Assembly (NCBI GenBank): GCA_964019425.1
Contig: OZ025848.1
Location: forward strand, 620,001 to 684,000
Length of the DNA: 64,000 bases
Source: Flectonema sp. DT1601
Lineage: Eukaryota > Euglenozoa > Diplonemea > Diplonemida > Diplonemidae
Direction: 5' to 3'
Shown: one piece after another, positions 50,269 through 61,069 of the stretch
Numbering within the stretch: position 1 is the stretch's first letter
Layout: each line of letters begins with the position of its first letter
The notes under the pieces: generated by a model
The model's database searches: none
The model's input: only the letters and a program-made list of their open reading frames with translations
Told to the model about the DNA's origin: nothing
Made by a program: the position numbers and the translations under genes

Positions 50269-51606
50269 ATGTCTGCGTTAGATAAACTTATGAAGAGCAC
50301 TAAGGAACAGAAAGACAAAGAGAAGACTGTTTCCAGAGTAGCAGTAAAGACTCAGGGAGAAGTAACGAAGAAGGGAACTTCAATATCCGAAAGTAAATCT
50401 TTATTAAAAGAGAAATCATCATTACATAACAACACAACCAAGAAAGTAACGATATCGCTACCTGATGACAACATAATTTCATCTACAGATGATAACAAAC
50501 AGCCAACTGAAAGCAAATCTCCGACACCATCAACATCCCCAACACCAGGACAGGGTATTAGAAAGGTTCCCTGGGTAAGACATATTGGAGTGTTACCAGA
50601 CTTTGATAAAAGGGTTTTTGAAGAAACACTAAAAGCAATTATTGAAATCCTGTTGGGAAAAAAACGTTTGGGAAAACCGGAAGAAATGACACAACAAGAC
50701 ATCGAGGGTTTAATAAAGATTTCATTGGACAGTAAACTCGTAGATGAAGAGGGACAAACACTGAAAGAACGACTTGAGAGTGATGTTAGAATTGAATCTC
50801 GAATTACAAAAGATAAAACTTATTATTTTAAATATCTTCGACCATTTAAATTAGACAACAAAGATGACCTTATGCATGTCCTAAACAGGTATGCCTGCAT
50901 CTCTGCAGACCATGCTACTGACGCAAATAACCCAAAAGGATTGTACATCTCTGACTTAGTTGGATATTATTTAGGAATAGAAGATGACTTGGTCTCTTTG
51001 ATCGCTAACAAAACTCTCGCAGGAATTTACGTACCGATATCAACTAAATATAAAGTTCCGGAACCTGTTGGTGGTGAGAGTAAAGAGGATACTCAGGTTA
51101 AAGAAATCCTCCGATTGATATTAGCAGGTAGGCATTCGGCATCTATTATTAGAATTTATTTAAAATTAAATTTTATGGATCAACTCAGTAATTCAATACT
51201 TTCTGGTATTGATTCTTGGTCATCTGATGTTCAACAAGCTTGGAGAGAACCTCAACTAGTCTCTAGTGCTACGACTATAATTCAAGAGAATAATGAAGCT
51301 GCTAAGTTTCCTTTATTTAGTAGAATGGAATCATCTTCGAATTCAAACAAACAAAAATCTTCAAAAAAAGCTCGCAATCGCAGAGACTACGGAGGTCATC
51401 TAAACGCTCACATGAAAGTACCAGACAAGATGGGTCTGCATTATGATTTTGGAAAACCATTTCGAGTATCGGAGGCTGAGGAACGTCTTGAAATACTGGA
51501 CGAGTACAAACTGAAACGAGCAAAGCAAGAAGCCGACGACCAGGAAAATGATTTTAATTTTAATAATGAGAACTGCGAGGACTCATCAGAAGGATCTATC
51601 GATTGA
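50269..51606 (+). CDS. General transcription factor TFIIE subunit beta (GTF2E2)
   Basis: 445 residues in a single exon. The N-terminal ~95 residues are Ser/Lys-rich. Residues ~105-200 are a winged-helix core (FDKRVFEETLKAIIEILLGK, then DIEGLIKISLDSKLVDEE and TYYFKYLRPFKLDNKDDL). Residues ~205-270 are a second winged helix (DLMHVLNRYACIS, GLYISDLVGYYLGIEDDL, LAGIYVPISTKYKVPEP). Residues ~278-330 match the family's helical region (ILRLILAGRHSASIIRIYLK). A basic RNRRDYGGHLNAHMK near 365-380 parallels the KTHNEHL region of human TFIIE-beta. It helps recruit and activate TFIIH at RNA polymerase II promoters. It is longer than the human protein (291 residues) because of its N- and C-terminal disordered tails. 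Confidence 0.85.
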   Translation: MSALDKLMKSTKEQKDKEKTVSRVAVKTQGEVTKKGTSISESKSLLKEKSSLHNNTTKKVTISLPDDNIISSTDDNKQPTESKSPTPSTSPTPGQGIRKVPWVRHIGVLPDFDKRVFEETLKAIIEILLGKKRLGKPEEMTQQDIEGLIKISLDSKLVDEEGQTLKERLESDVRIESRITKDKTYYFKYLRPFKLDNKDDLMHVLNRYACISADHATDANNPKGLYISDLVGYYLGIEDDLVSLIANKTLAGIYVPISTKYKVPEPVGGESKEDTQVKEILRLILAGRHSASIIRIYLKLNFMDQLSNSILSGIDSWSSDVQQAWREPQLVSSATTIIQENNEAAKFPLFSRMESSSNSNKQKSSKKARNRRDYGGHLNAHMKVPDKMGLHYDFGKPFRVSEAEERLEILDEYKLKRAKQEADDQENDFNFNNENCEDSSEGSID

Positions 51607-51833
51607 TCTGAAGATGAGTTTTCTTCAAAAGTAAAACAACTTCTGATCTGTCGAGAATCTTTATTTCCATCCACAGCACAGAAAACAATGAGAGCTGCTG
51701 ACTCTTTTTAAAAGAGGATTATTAATATGGTTCAGGAATGTATCTTTTTAGCATATTATTTTTAACTTCAACAGGCACTCGGTATTTAGACACTGGGGGG
51801 TGGGGTAAAAAGAAAGAATAACAACACAGTAGG

Positions 51834-52827
51834 ATGACTAACACTACAGTTGAAGGTCACGAGGAAGTAGCTGAAGTTCGGAATCGGTTTGATGAAGTGG
51901 TGGAGGAAACGATTGCACAATTGCAAAAGGATGAGTTACAGACTGTGATTATGGGTGAGCCTGGATGGACAACAGAGTCTATTCAGAAGTGTGCGGAAGA
52001 ACTTTATTTAACAAAGAACTGTCAGGATGTGTACCTGTTAGAAATCCTAAATGATACCACAGTTCACGCAGTCTGTGAGGCTGTCAGATGTAATCAAACT
52101 ATTCAAACTTTAGTAATCGATTGCTCAAATGGAAATGTTAGAATTGGAGAATCTTATCAGCAGCTCTTCGAACTAATTGGAACTGGAAACCTTCAATCTC
52201 TAACTATTCACAACGTCTTTCATGAAAACCTTGATTTTGTTATTCCACACTTGTCACTTGTTCTTAGTCACACAACTCTTCGACATCTCTCACTTGAAAA
52301 GAATTCAATCAACGATGAGTTCTTGTTGCCAATCGCAAGAGCTCTTGCTGGTCAAAGTACGATTTCACACATCAACCTGTCGAATAATATTATTTCGTAT
52401 GCTGGTCTTGAGATGCTCTCTGAGGTAATGAGTTACAACCGAACACTTACTGGAGTTACTCTTTGTAATATTTTAGTAAAATTACCAACTGATACTTGGG
52501 AAGGATTCACTATCCAGGAACAGTGCAGAGTAAACAGAGAAATGATTGAACTAGGACAATACACTTGTGCAAGTCACTGCCTCTTTCCTATGACTTTTCA
52601 ACGTAAGTTGATGAAGCACTGGTATCTCTATGAAAAACTTAGACACAGATTCGATCTTCCTATCGACCTTTGGGTTGGTGTACTTCAGATGGTTGACCCG
52701 AGAGGATATGTTAACCAAAAGGTGTGATTGTTTTATTATTATTATTATTGTTAACTTTCAATTTTTTTTCATATTAAATTATTTATATTCAAAACAGGTA
52801 CGTCTTTGGATGAAGCTCCAGCAATAA
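51834..52827 (+). CDS. Small tropomodulin/RI-like LRR protein, two exons
   Basis: Exons are 51834-52721 and 52798-52827. The intron begins GTGTGA and ends TTCAAAACAG. Splicing replaces a Val-stop with VRLWMKLQQ. About 306 residues. Residues ~60-215 contain LRR-like repeats (IQTLVIDCSNG, LQSLTIHNVF, LRHLSLEKNSIND, ISHINLSNNIIS, LTGVTLCNI). The C-terminal ~85 residues are helical and Trp/His-rich (MKHWYLYEKLRHRFDLP, IDLWVGVLQMVD). There is no signal peptide or TM segment. Possibly a cytosolic scaffold; no specific orthologue recognised. The start is 4 nt after an ACACAG site. Confidence 0.8.
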
Positions 52828-54214
52828 AAAAAAAGAACCAATATTTTAACTATGTTGGTTGTTATGAAGTGATCCTGACAGACACATGCTGTCAATAGAA
52901 TGGCATCAAGGCCTCTCAACGTTATCTTTATTACTGTTGATAAGATGAAGAGTTAGGTAGGAACTGGACCATATTACTGTCTTAGATGAGACGAATTCCG
53001 ACAAATTGTTTGACCGTTAAATCTTTTGTATCCCCCGCTCCCCTTTTCCCTAAGAGGTTGTCCGTCCTTAGTGTGTGTAGTTCGCTGCTGTAAAATGTAC
53101 TGGAACACAGTCTACCTGAGGGGGGGGGAAAGAAGAAAATCAGGAAAGTTTTGTTTTATCAATTTAGTTACTTTGAAGTTAGTTTGTTCGCAAGACCTCC
53201 TTCTCTCACTTTGTCTATTTGTAGTTTCCTTGAAATGTTCTGTTGTCTTCAACAGGGTAATCAAACCTATTATCAACAATTGGTTTCTTGACTTGCTCCT
53301 TCCTTCATAAATATCCCAGACACGTCTTTTTTTGTGTCTGGTTTCTCGCAAGATAATAGTCAGGCTCCACAGTGAGGTTTATGCAATTTATTTTAGAATT
53401 TTTTGTTTCTCTTTTTTTTTTTGTTTTTTGTTGTTCATCTCTTTTAGTTTCTTCTGCAAGTTCTTGCCCCTTTTCATCTTCTGAGGTCCAAAGTTCCTCT
53501 TTTTAGTATTCCGTTCGATGCCTCCAGGTTACATTCGCAGATATAAAAAAAAAAAAAAAAAAGGGAAATTCCTTTGTGTGAATGATGCTACGTCTTTAAA
53601 AAAAAAAAAAAAAAAAAAAAAGCAAAAAAGAATAATTAAATGGCAGCAAACCATTAACGATTCTGTTGTCGACAACGGTTTTAAGTTCTGAAAAGTGACC
53701 TACCGAAATATCTCCGTCGTGTTGTCATTCCAGTGACACATTAAAGTTTGGTTTTTCATTTTTGCTTGTCGTGATCGTGTTTGGGATTCACGTATTTAAT
53801 TGTGCTGAGATGTTTCCTTAAAAATCCGACAGCCGACAATCACAAACGAGTTCGCATATTTGATTCAATTTTATTAAAGAAATCTTAAGTTCGACTGTTA
53901 GTTATTATAGCCTGCGCGTGAGACTAGTTTTCAAAGGCTGGCTGTTCTAAAAAGAGCTTCCCAACCCCCAGTGAACTCACCCATGCTGTTTGAAATATTT
54001 CAGATCCTTGTTTTAATTATTAAATTATTAATTGTTTTTCTTATTATTCAGTTTTCAAGGGTGGGAATGACTTGTCGATATGCTCTCAAGAATTAGTTGA
54101 AGTCAAACGCGCAATAAACTAAATATTATTCCCTGAGTATTTTGAAGTTTTATTACTATTTTTATAAACCTATTCAGGAATCACAGGGAGGTGTTGAACA
54201 CAACAACTACAAGA
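52828..54214 (+). other. Intergenic spacer
   Basis: No gene supported. It contains two poly(A) runs near 53548 and 53600 and a T run near 53413. CTATTCAG at 54177 is the nearest acceptor-like site to the RING gene, 37 nt upstream of its ATG. Confidence 0.5.
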
Positions 54215-54577
54215 ATGACTCAATTCGATCCCATCTTAAAAATGAGATTCACAGACGGAAGATGTGAAAAACGAACCAATTGGTGTGAAGGAGCGTATTA
54301 CGTTACACCAAATGTTCTTCGGATGAAAATCCCGTTGAAAAAGCAGCAAGTCAACATTATTCATACAAAGAAGGAAGCAGAGACTGAGGAGTGCATTGCC
54401 TGCTTTGAAAACAAACCACTAATAAAGATGTTACCCTGTAACCATTCTCTGTTGTGTACTGTTTGTATTAAAGATGGTCTTCGAACAACAACTTGTAAAC
54501 GACCTCTGTGTCCAACTTGTAGACGAAGTGTTACTGCGATACAACACTCTGATGGTGCTGTACTTCCTGTTTCATAA
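54215..54577 (+). CDS. Small RING-finger protein (C3HC4), probable E3 ligase
   Basis: 120 residues in a single exon. The first ATG in the frame is at 54215. The C-terminal half is a complete C3HC4 RING: ECIACFENKPLIKMLPCNHS, then LLCTVCIKDGL, then LCPTCRRSV. It thus has the Cys pair, Cys-x-His, Cys-x2-Cys and Cys-x2-Cys ligands. The N-terminal ~60 residues (CEKRTNWCEGAYYVTPNVL) have no known domain. Small RING proteins of this shape usually transfer ubiquitin from E2s; substrate unknown. Confidence 0.82.
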   Translation: MTQFDPILKMRFTDGRCEKRTNWCEGAYYVTPNVLRMKIPLKKQQVNIIHTKKEAETEECIACFENKPLIKMLPCNHSLLCTVCIKDGLRTTTCKRPLCPTCRRSVTAIQHSDGAVLPVS

Positions 54578-55067
54578 TAAATGAATTGAGGAGATTTGTT
54601 TAAGAACTCTGTAGTGGTGGCGACTATAATATGGTGAGCTACCAACTCCTGGTAGCCATTAAAAGATTTTTACAAGTCTCCTAAAACATCGGAGGCTTCT
54701 TTCGATTTGCACCATCGTAACCATTCCACGAAAACTGGATGTAATAATTTACTTTTTACCGACGTGTCTTGCCTTCCGTGTTGCAATTAGTTTTGTGTTC
54801 ATGAAAGCACTCAATAACTTATTAAATGTGTTTACTGTTTGCAATATTCTTGCCTTTATTTTAATGATCTGATTTCCTTCTATTTGTTTACTTCCCTGTC
54901 CTAACGTAGTTATTGTTATCGCTTCTGAATTTACCGGTTTTTAGATTTCTTTTTTTTCACAGTCCGTTTCAACATAGTTAGAGGGTTGTGATAATCAGTT
55001 CTATTCACATAAGTTGATGTGTTATTTTCTTCTAACCACATTCTCTCAGTCTTTATATGATCGCGTT
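54578..55067 (+). other. Intergenic spacer
   Basis: No gene seen. A short inverted repeat (GCTACC-7 nt-GGTAGC, 54638-54656) follows the RING gene and may be chance. The spacer ends with TTCTTCTAACCACATTCTCTCAG at 55049, a CTAAC branch point plus acceptor, 18 nt before the next ATG. Confidence 0.45.
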
Positions 55068-56030
55068 ATGACCGACGAAAAGAAACAATCAGACAGGATG
55101 TGGCTGGTGGCTGTCACTGTCACTAACTTCATCAGCTACTCCTCATGGACATTAATGAATAAATATCAATTTGGTCTTTACGGAATGAAATTCTCTGTAC
55201 TACTAACGAGTTACCAAATGTTGTTTGTTGGATTAATTGCTTACCTTCAATTAGTCTTTACGGGACAAGTAAAGAAACCATCAAAGTCTGTACTACTTAG
55301 AATAATACCACTCGGGTTGGTTAGAAGTACTGATATTGGTTTTGGGAATGCTGCACTTCGACTGTTGTCTGTTGCGTTACAACAAATCATAAAAAGTACA
55401 ATTCCTATATATGTTTGTATCTTATCATGGATAGTTCTTCGTAAAGCTGTTTCATTGAAGGTTTGGCTTACCCTAATCCCAATCGTCGGAGGCGTCGTTT
55501 TAGCATCTTGGGGAGAGCTGTCTGCTTCATACTTTGGATTAGTGATGGCAGTTACTTCTTGTGTTGCACGAGCAGGTAAAGCAATCATAAATGATATGTT
55601 GTTACATTCTTCTACTGATGATGACAGACTTGATATTGTTCAAATTATGTCTTTTGAGAGTCCAATTAGTGGAGTCATACTTCTGATTGTCGCATTCTTG
55701 TTTGAATACGATCAGCTGTCAGAGTGGTACAATCGTACTGATAGGGTTTCAATATTAACAGTAATGATGTATAACTCTATGTGTGGTGTGTTAATGTATC
55801 TTAATCAGTGGTCTTATATTAGTATCATAAAGTTTACATCTTCTGTCACGTGTCAAGTTTTGATGAATATGAAAATGGTTTCTCTAATCGCTGTTTCAGT
55901 TGTGGTATTTGGAACCCCAATTCGTCCAATTCACTCTTTTGGAATTGTAGTGGCAACCTTCGGTTGTATTTTCTATGCTGTCATTAAGAAACAGCAGGAC
56001 GAAGCTCGTATTGAAGCTGCAAAGGTTTGA
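55068..56030 (+). CDS. TPT/NST-family nucleotide-sugar or phosphate transporter (SLC35-like)
   Basis: 320 residues from the ATG at 55068, chosen because the longer frame upstream crosses a strong acceptor (55049). Around ten hydrophobic segments are visible with the DMT/TPT pattern: NFISYSSWTLMNKYQFG near the N-terminus, TSYQMLFVGL, IPLGLVRSTDIGFGNAALRL, SVALQQIIKSTIPIYVCIL, WLTLIPIVGGVVLASWGE, SCVARAGKAIINDMLL and a final SVVVFGTPIRPIHSFGIVVA. The KYQFG/LxxxPIxGGVxLAS signatures are those of triose-phosphate-transporter-like members. It probably sits in the Golgi or ER and exchanges a nucleotide sugar or phosphate compound; substrate not predictable. The end ...IEAAK/V may be alternatively spliced. 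Confidence 0.88.
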   Translation: MTDEKKQSDRMWLVAVTVTNFISYSSWTLMNKYQFGLYGMKFSVLLTSYQMLFVGLIAYLQLVFTGQVKKPSKSVLLRIIPLGLVRSTDIGFGNAALRLLSVALQQIIKSTIPIYVCILSWIVLRKAVSLKVWLTLIPIVGGVVLASWGELSASYFGLVMAVTSCVARAGKAIINDMLLHSSTDDDRLDIVQIMSFESPISGVILLIVAFLFEYDQLSEWYNRTDRVSILTVMMYNSMCGVLMYLNQWSYISIIKFTSSVTCQVLMNMKMVSLIAVSVVVFGTPIRPIHSFGIVVATFGCIFYAVIKKQQDEARIEAAKV

Positions 56031-57292
56031 TATCATTTTCTGTTATTTCATTTCCCACATCTCTTATCGTGACGAGAAGAGTTTTTCTTGTTCTCGATGA
56101 GGAACTGTGGCCACGAAAACTAAAGCAGCGCCAGTCAAACAATTCTTTTGCTCGTCGAATTGAATTGGGAGAATTCGAACAAAAGCAATAGCCAGACGAG
56201 CCAACACTCAACTTCACACAACAGCGATGTCAGCTCGGCAACGGCTCTTTTGCTCGGAGGAATGATGTTGTGTAGAATATGTATTCTGTCTAGGTATCAA
56301 CTCCTCTGGCGGCTTCTCTGACAAAGTCGCTCAGTTTTGTTGTAAACAGCGATTCGGATAGCTGACGAAGTTTTGTACTACAGAGACAAGTGCAAGCAAT
56401 ATAACGAGTGCACTGCGGGATGCACACAATGAAATCTTTTATTAATAAGGAGAGACGACCCACGGAATCCAACAACTTAATACAGGAGGAAGAAAAATTA
56501 AAATAATAACCGACGGACTGTTTCGATTGACGTAATGCAGTTTTTGACAGCTGCTTTAAAATACAATTATTCTGTCTCCAAACTCTACGAAGATTAGTAA
56601 AGTAATTAACTCTTTAATCACGTTTACCATCTTTGTGAAAACTTAATTGGTTGAGTGAATCCTGTAGAACCTGAAAAAGATCATCTCGGATTTATAAATG
56701 AGATGTCCCTCTTGAAATGTTCCTTCTTAGATATTAGGGAGGAATATTTTTTGAGGATGTCCGAAAAAAGCTGAATCAGCTTGTCACTCAGGTGAAAAGG
56801 TAAAGCTCTGTAATGTACTAGTAACCCAATGGCGCACTCATGTTGGATGAGCCGTTTAATTAATTTTCACTATTGTGGTTTATGATGGTTGCTTGTTTTC
56901 TTACTCATCAAGCAGGACGAGATTAATTGATGTATTTGTTTAGATGTCAAAGAAGCAACAGGGGACTTTTAAAAAAGAATATTTTATTATTTACATCGGT
57001 ACTGTCACCATGCAGTCCGTGGGGGTTTTGTTTATTTATTTTTGTTCTAACTGAGAAGGGTAGTCTGCTAGGAGTACAAACCGTAGGAACATGTTTCCAC
57101 CACCTGCGAACAACACGCAAATCTTTTTGTTTTCGATAACAAGTTCGTAATCGTAACACTTTTACAGAGTTAGTCAAGTGAAATGAACTCTTCCAATGAG
57201 AATTGGTATTGAAGAATGTAATGGTTGTGTAATTTAGATCCAGTGCTTTATGTGTTCACCTTTTCAGACGGAGCGGGGTACTTTTTTCATAC
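56031..57292 (+). other. Intergenic spacer with open fragments
   Basis: No secure gene. A plus-strand frame within ~56070-56190 reads like protein (DEELWPRKLKQRQ, RIELGEFEQKQ then stop) and could be an alternative last exon of the transporter. A minus-strand frame near 56290-56475 (LRQLSESLFTTKLSDFVREA) is open without ATG. Neither has a homologue I recognise. TTCACCTTTTCAG at 57267 is the acceptor-like site before the next gene. Confidence 0.35.
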
Positions 57293-58031
57293 ATGAGCGA
57301 GTATGAGAAGGAAATGTGGTTACGAGTCGAGAGGCTTGAGTTCCTACTCTCTGGAGTAGAGATGTATGTATTGTCGTCATATCAATAATAGTGTTTTCCA
57401 TTATCAATAATAAATTAAAACAAACAGAGACGAAACTGAGCTTGAGTCGGCAACACTGCGTCGACTAATTGGTTCACCAATTCCCGAATCTCCATCTTCT
57501 CCAACCACTGAGACGACCTTGACAATGAGAGTAGCTAAAGCACACGATGAATGGAAAGATATAGTTCTCAATAAAGCAAAGGTTGCTTCTACTATTGATA
57601 ATATCCTCCAGCTACAGGGGCTGTGTAATGAAATTGCAGAGATCGAAGAGAGTTTGAAAGAACATGGAAAAATAACACCGACTGGATCTCTCTATAAACT
57701 AAAGAGTTTGGGATGTCATGATTGGGAAGCGATGAGGGAGACTTGTGTTGCCATTGAGAAGATCGGAGAGCTTTCTGGTGCGCTTGAAACTAACATCGAT
57801 CAGGTTGCCTGTCAAGCTGCAATCGCAAAGTCTGCTCGTGACCAGCAACTCACTCGCCGACTTCGAGCAAATGTCCTAAAACTCGAAACAACTTCTCTCT
57901 GGGATCGTGTCAGGCATCTCATTAGTGAAGTCACTAGAAAGCAACAAGCGTGGTCGCTCCTCATCAACAGATGGGAAGATAAAATAGAGACGGCATTGCG
58001 AGAAAAAGGTATCGAACCAGTCACAGAATAA
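57293..58031 (+). CDS. Coiled-coil protein, possible dynactin p24 (DCTN3-like), two exons
   Basis: Exons are 57293-57363 and 57428-58031, with donor GTATGT and acceptor AAAACAAACAG, joined in phase 2. About 224 residues. The N-terminus (EKEMWLRVERLEFLLSG) resembles the RVEELE-W-YG start of dynactin p24. The middle is a set of long helices (KAKVASTIDNILQLQGLCNE, IAEIEESLKEHG). The end (WSLLINRWEDKIETALREK) parallels the QFVQWDELL-QLE end of p24. p24 sits in the dynactin shoulder and bridges to cargo-side subunits. The similarity is by eye, at the ends only; another coiled-coil protein is possible. Confidence 0.55.
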
Positions 58032-58288
58032 ACATTCTATCCTGCCCGTTAGACAATAGCATGCAGATCTGCACCTTTTTTGAAGGTCCATTACGATCGA
58101 TTGATGTCAGAGTTACCGGAACGCAAATTTTGTTAAACCGTTTTATGGGAAGGAACCTTCTCTGACAGTACTTTACCGACAGTTGAGAGCATTTGATGAA
58201 TGTGAGGTGGCAATTGGAGTATGCTAACCATTGTGTGTGTTTATGTAAATACTTTTAATTATATTATTTCACTTAGCAGTATCACATC

Positions 58289-59614
58289 ATGTACGAAACA
58301 TGGTGGATGGGTGCTGCAGCTGCGGCGATAGGAAGTGCAGGTGCGGGTGTAGGTGAGAACCTCGTGAGGTTATCATATTCGTCATTACATAGTCTTCCAG
58401 AACCACACCCTCCACTGTACAAAAGGCCTCTTTGGGTAATCGGTTGGCTGATGACTACGGTCTTAACATCAGTCTGCGCAGTTGTTGGACTTGCCCTGGC
58501 TCCGATGCAATTGTTGATGCCAATTGGAGGGCTGCACATTCTCTTTGGCGTTGCTGTGGCGCATTTATTAAATAGAGAAACCATGGGATCTGGGGACTTA
58601 CTCGGTGCCTTCTTCGTATGTTTAGGAGTGGCGGTTGTTCTAATTGGTGTTGAGAAGGAATCGTTAGCCGTTTCATTCGAAAGTCTAAACGGAATTATAT
58701 TCAGAGCTCACACAATTATATTCTTCGCAATGCTCTTGGGATCCGGAGCGATGCTATTTTCGTGTACGGAACATATAGAACATGGAAAGGAAAGAAGTCG
58801 ACTATCAAGAATAAAGTCTCGAGTCAGACCGATTGCTGCACCTGCGTTGTCAGGTTTGCTCAGCGCAAATGCTAATCTGATGCTCAAAATATCACTTTCT
58901 TTATTTAGTGATGATCACTGGAGTGTATCAGACAGAAGTCCATTTTGGATTGCAACTGGATTGGCGATTAGCTGCGGGATCGGACAAGTTGTAACTCTAA
59001 ATAGAGCTCTTGAGTGTTCACCTGCAGTGGTGGTGGTACCAACATCGAATGCCGTCTTAATAAGCGTTGGATCACTTGCTGGACTGCTATTCTCATCAAA
59101 TGCTACCCTTCAATCAACTTTAATACTCTTTGTTGGTGTGATCTTGGTATTGAATGGTATTATATTCTTAAGCCTTAGAGACACACATAATCCCGACAAG
59201 GTGTGTGAATGCAGTCCTATTACTGAAGAGATGGTTAATGACACCCACAACGTTTCTTTCAATTCGGTTGACACCAGTCGATCATTTGGAGGATATTGTG
59301 AAAATATTTCATTTAACATTGTTGACAACAGACATGAAATGAAAAAGGCTGTCGGTAGAATCACAAGAAAGTTATCTCGAACAGGACCACCTCACAAACG
59401 TCATCAGTTTGATGATGAGCTTTGTCCAAATGACAGCATGTTTGAAGTTGGTTCTGACTTGGTCTCACCTTCAGTATCACCGCTGCCGTCTTTAATATCT
59501 CCTAAAGAGCGGTCTCTTCGCTCTCGCTTTGGAGAGCCACAGTTTCTCTCTATCGAGCGTGGGAGCGAAGGCAGGATTCCCGTTTACCCGGCTCATCCTC
59601 CGTCACTCAGCTGA
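58289..59614 (+). CDS. NIPA-like Mg2+ transporter (DMT superfamily)
   Basis: 441 residues in a single exon. Residues ~1-310 contain about nine TM segments with NIPA signatures: AAAAAIGSAGAGVGENLVRL, then VCAVVGLALAPMQLLMPIGG, LHILFGVAVAHLLNRE and LLGAFFVCLGVAVVLIGVEK. Later come SGLLSANANLMLKISLS, LNRALECSPAVVVVPTSNAV and ILFVGVILVLNGIIFLSLR. Family members carry Mg2+ at plasma or endosomal membranes. The ~130-residue hydrophilic C-terminal tail (SVSPLPSLISPKERSLRSRF) is likely regulatory. The TM1 loop is somewhat longer than in typical NIPAs. Confidence 0.88.
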   Translation: MYETWWMGAAAAAIGSAGAGVGENLVRLSYSSLHSLPEPHPPLYKRPLWVIGWLMTTVLTSVCAVVGLALAPMQLLMPIGGLHILFGVAVAHLLNRETMGSGDLLGAFFVCLGVAVVLIGVEKESLAVSFESLNGIIFRAHTIIFFAMLLGSGAMLFSCTEHIEHGKERSRLSRIKSRVRPIAAPALSGLLSANANLMLKISLSLFSDDHWSVSDRSPFWIATGLAISCGIGQVVTLNRALECSPAVVVVPTSNAVLISVGSLAGLLFSSNATLQSTLILFVGVILVLNGIIFLSLRDTHNPDKVCECSPITEEMVNDTHNVSFNSVDTSRSFGGYCENISFNIVDNRHEMKKAVGRITRKLSRTGPPHKRHQFDDELCPNDSMFEVGSDLVSPSVSPLPSLISPKERSLRSRFGEPQFLSIERGSEGRIPVYPAHPPSLS

Positions 59615-61069
59615 AGTCTTAAGCTGCCTTACTAATAAACTCACTTACATATTCCCATAAACTAGAAATTACTTTCAGTGCTTTCCAAAGCGTCTCGAGT
59701 AATCTGGGGCGCAGGGAAATCAGATCGGGGAATCCTCTTCATGATCATGGTGTGATTATGATGTTGGAATCCTGGTGTTATTTTTATTCTTTTTTCTTAT
59801 CATTATTAAAAATCGATTTTTATTATTATTATTATTTATTTTTCTTTTTTTTGATTCGTTCTTGAAGATTCTCATCTTTTTTTTTGTTTCTGTAAAACAA
59901 GGGAAAGCCGAATCGCGTCGTTTACAAGAGTTTTTTTTTGTTTTCCAGTTTGTTTGTTTACCTCGTTCGTTTTTCTTCGCAGTTATTGCGTAATTATGCA
60001 GTTAGATTTTTTTTTTATCATTTCCCTTCGATAATCGGTCAGTGCACTTGTTGTTATTTGGGATTTTCATTCTTTCCTCTTGAATTGGTATCTTAGACTC
60101 ATCAATTCATGTTGTTGGTATTCACAATCCGTCAACGCGATGTATTAGAATGCTGGCTTTATGAATAGAGAGTTCGCAAATCTCTTAATTCGGGATCGTT
60201 TGTTTCATAGGACAGAGTGATTATAAAAAAAGAGGAGGAGGAGGGGGGAAAAAAAAAAAGAAGAAAAAAAAACATATTAGTACTGCAAAAGTGTTTCGAA
60301 AAGAAAATAAGAAGAAAAAAAATTGAACCAAAGTCGCAGATTCTTTCGGTTCTCATTGTGGAAAAGTTATATCTGTTGTGCTGTTTGCGGATTTGTAGTT
60401 TTCTGTAGAACAGGAAACTACCTTTTAAGGTGCGAGAGGAAATATTAATTTGTATTGTCCTCACCAGATATTCTTCGAAATCAAAATATCTGAAATAAGA
60501 ATATTGAAGCACAATGCAATGTATTCGCCTTGCTTCACCCCCCATCCCCATCTGAAAACGTTCTTGTTTGTGATAGATGGCATCCAATGTCAGCATGTCG
60601 TAGTAATTATTGTGTAAATCTAAAAAGGAATTGGGAACAGCAGTGGCTGGCTCATCAAACAAGGCAGCCACTTTTATCATCTCCGTTGTTATTTATAAGT
60701 TAGTAATGTAACTATTCTATAGAATAGCGTAACGGAAGAAAAAAAAATACTCAAAATCTATCAGTAAAGAAAGGAAAAGAAAGAAACTTGCTGAAAGAAA
60801 ACGGAATGTGAATGCTACGTATCTATGCTCGAAAATGGAAGGAATAGGGAAACGGTTTGTTTAGTTAGTTTGTTCCTACGTTACGACATGGGCAGCTATG
60901 CGCACATGCGCAGAGTTCCATCTCGATGATAGAAAAGCTTTTTGTCACGATTTTAAATGTTTATCTCAATTCACAGCACACAGTCTGTCGATGCATTAAT
61001 GGGTTTGACGTTTACACCTTCCTCAAGCTGATTTAAGTACTCTCTCTTGCAGCCACGAGTTATAACAGA
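59615..61069 (+). other. Intergenic spacer, possibly with a minus-strand gene
   Basis: T-rich run cluster 59780-60010. A minus-strand frame from 60680 is listed separately. A purine-rich tract lies near 60225-60330. The upstream end of the SASA gene has TCTCTCTTGCAG at 61052, a strong acceptor 17 nt before the ATG. Confidence 0.4.
60159..60680 (-). CDS. Possible minus-strand gene, unknown
   Basis: The 173-codon frame starts at a true ATG. The first ~45 residues look like protein (FDEPATAVPNSFLDLHNNYY, then TLDAIYHKQERF). The second half is AT-rich and Phe/Ser-rich, probably non-coding read-through. A possible donor (GTGAAG) and acceptor (TTATTTCAG) within the frame would shorten the product to about 57 residues. 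On the minus strand a TACTAACTTATAAATAAC stretch precedes the ATG. If real it is one of very few minus-strand genes in the window. No domain recognised. Confidence 0.3.
   Translation of the reverse strand: MIKVAALFDEPATAVPNSFLDLHNNYYDMLTLDAIYHKQERFQMGMGGEARRIHCIVLQYSYFRYFDFEEYLVRTIQINISSRTLKGSFLFYRKLQIRKQHNRYNFSTMRTERICDFGSIFFLLIFFSKHFCSTNMFFFLLFFFPPSSSSFFIITLSYETNDPELRDLRTLYS

Noticed and set aside
54638-54656. Stem-loop as an intrinsic terminator or ncRNA
   Set aside because: Only a 6-bp stem with a 7-nt loop in a eukaryotic spacer; such inverted repeats arise often by chance.
55014-55067. Longer N-terminus for the TPT-like transporter
   Set aside because: The upstream codons are a branch-point and acceptor sequence (CTAACCACATTCTCTCAG); the ATG at 55068 gives a normal family start.
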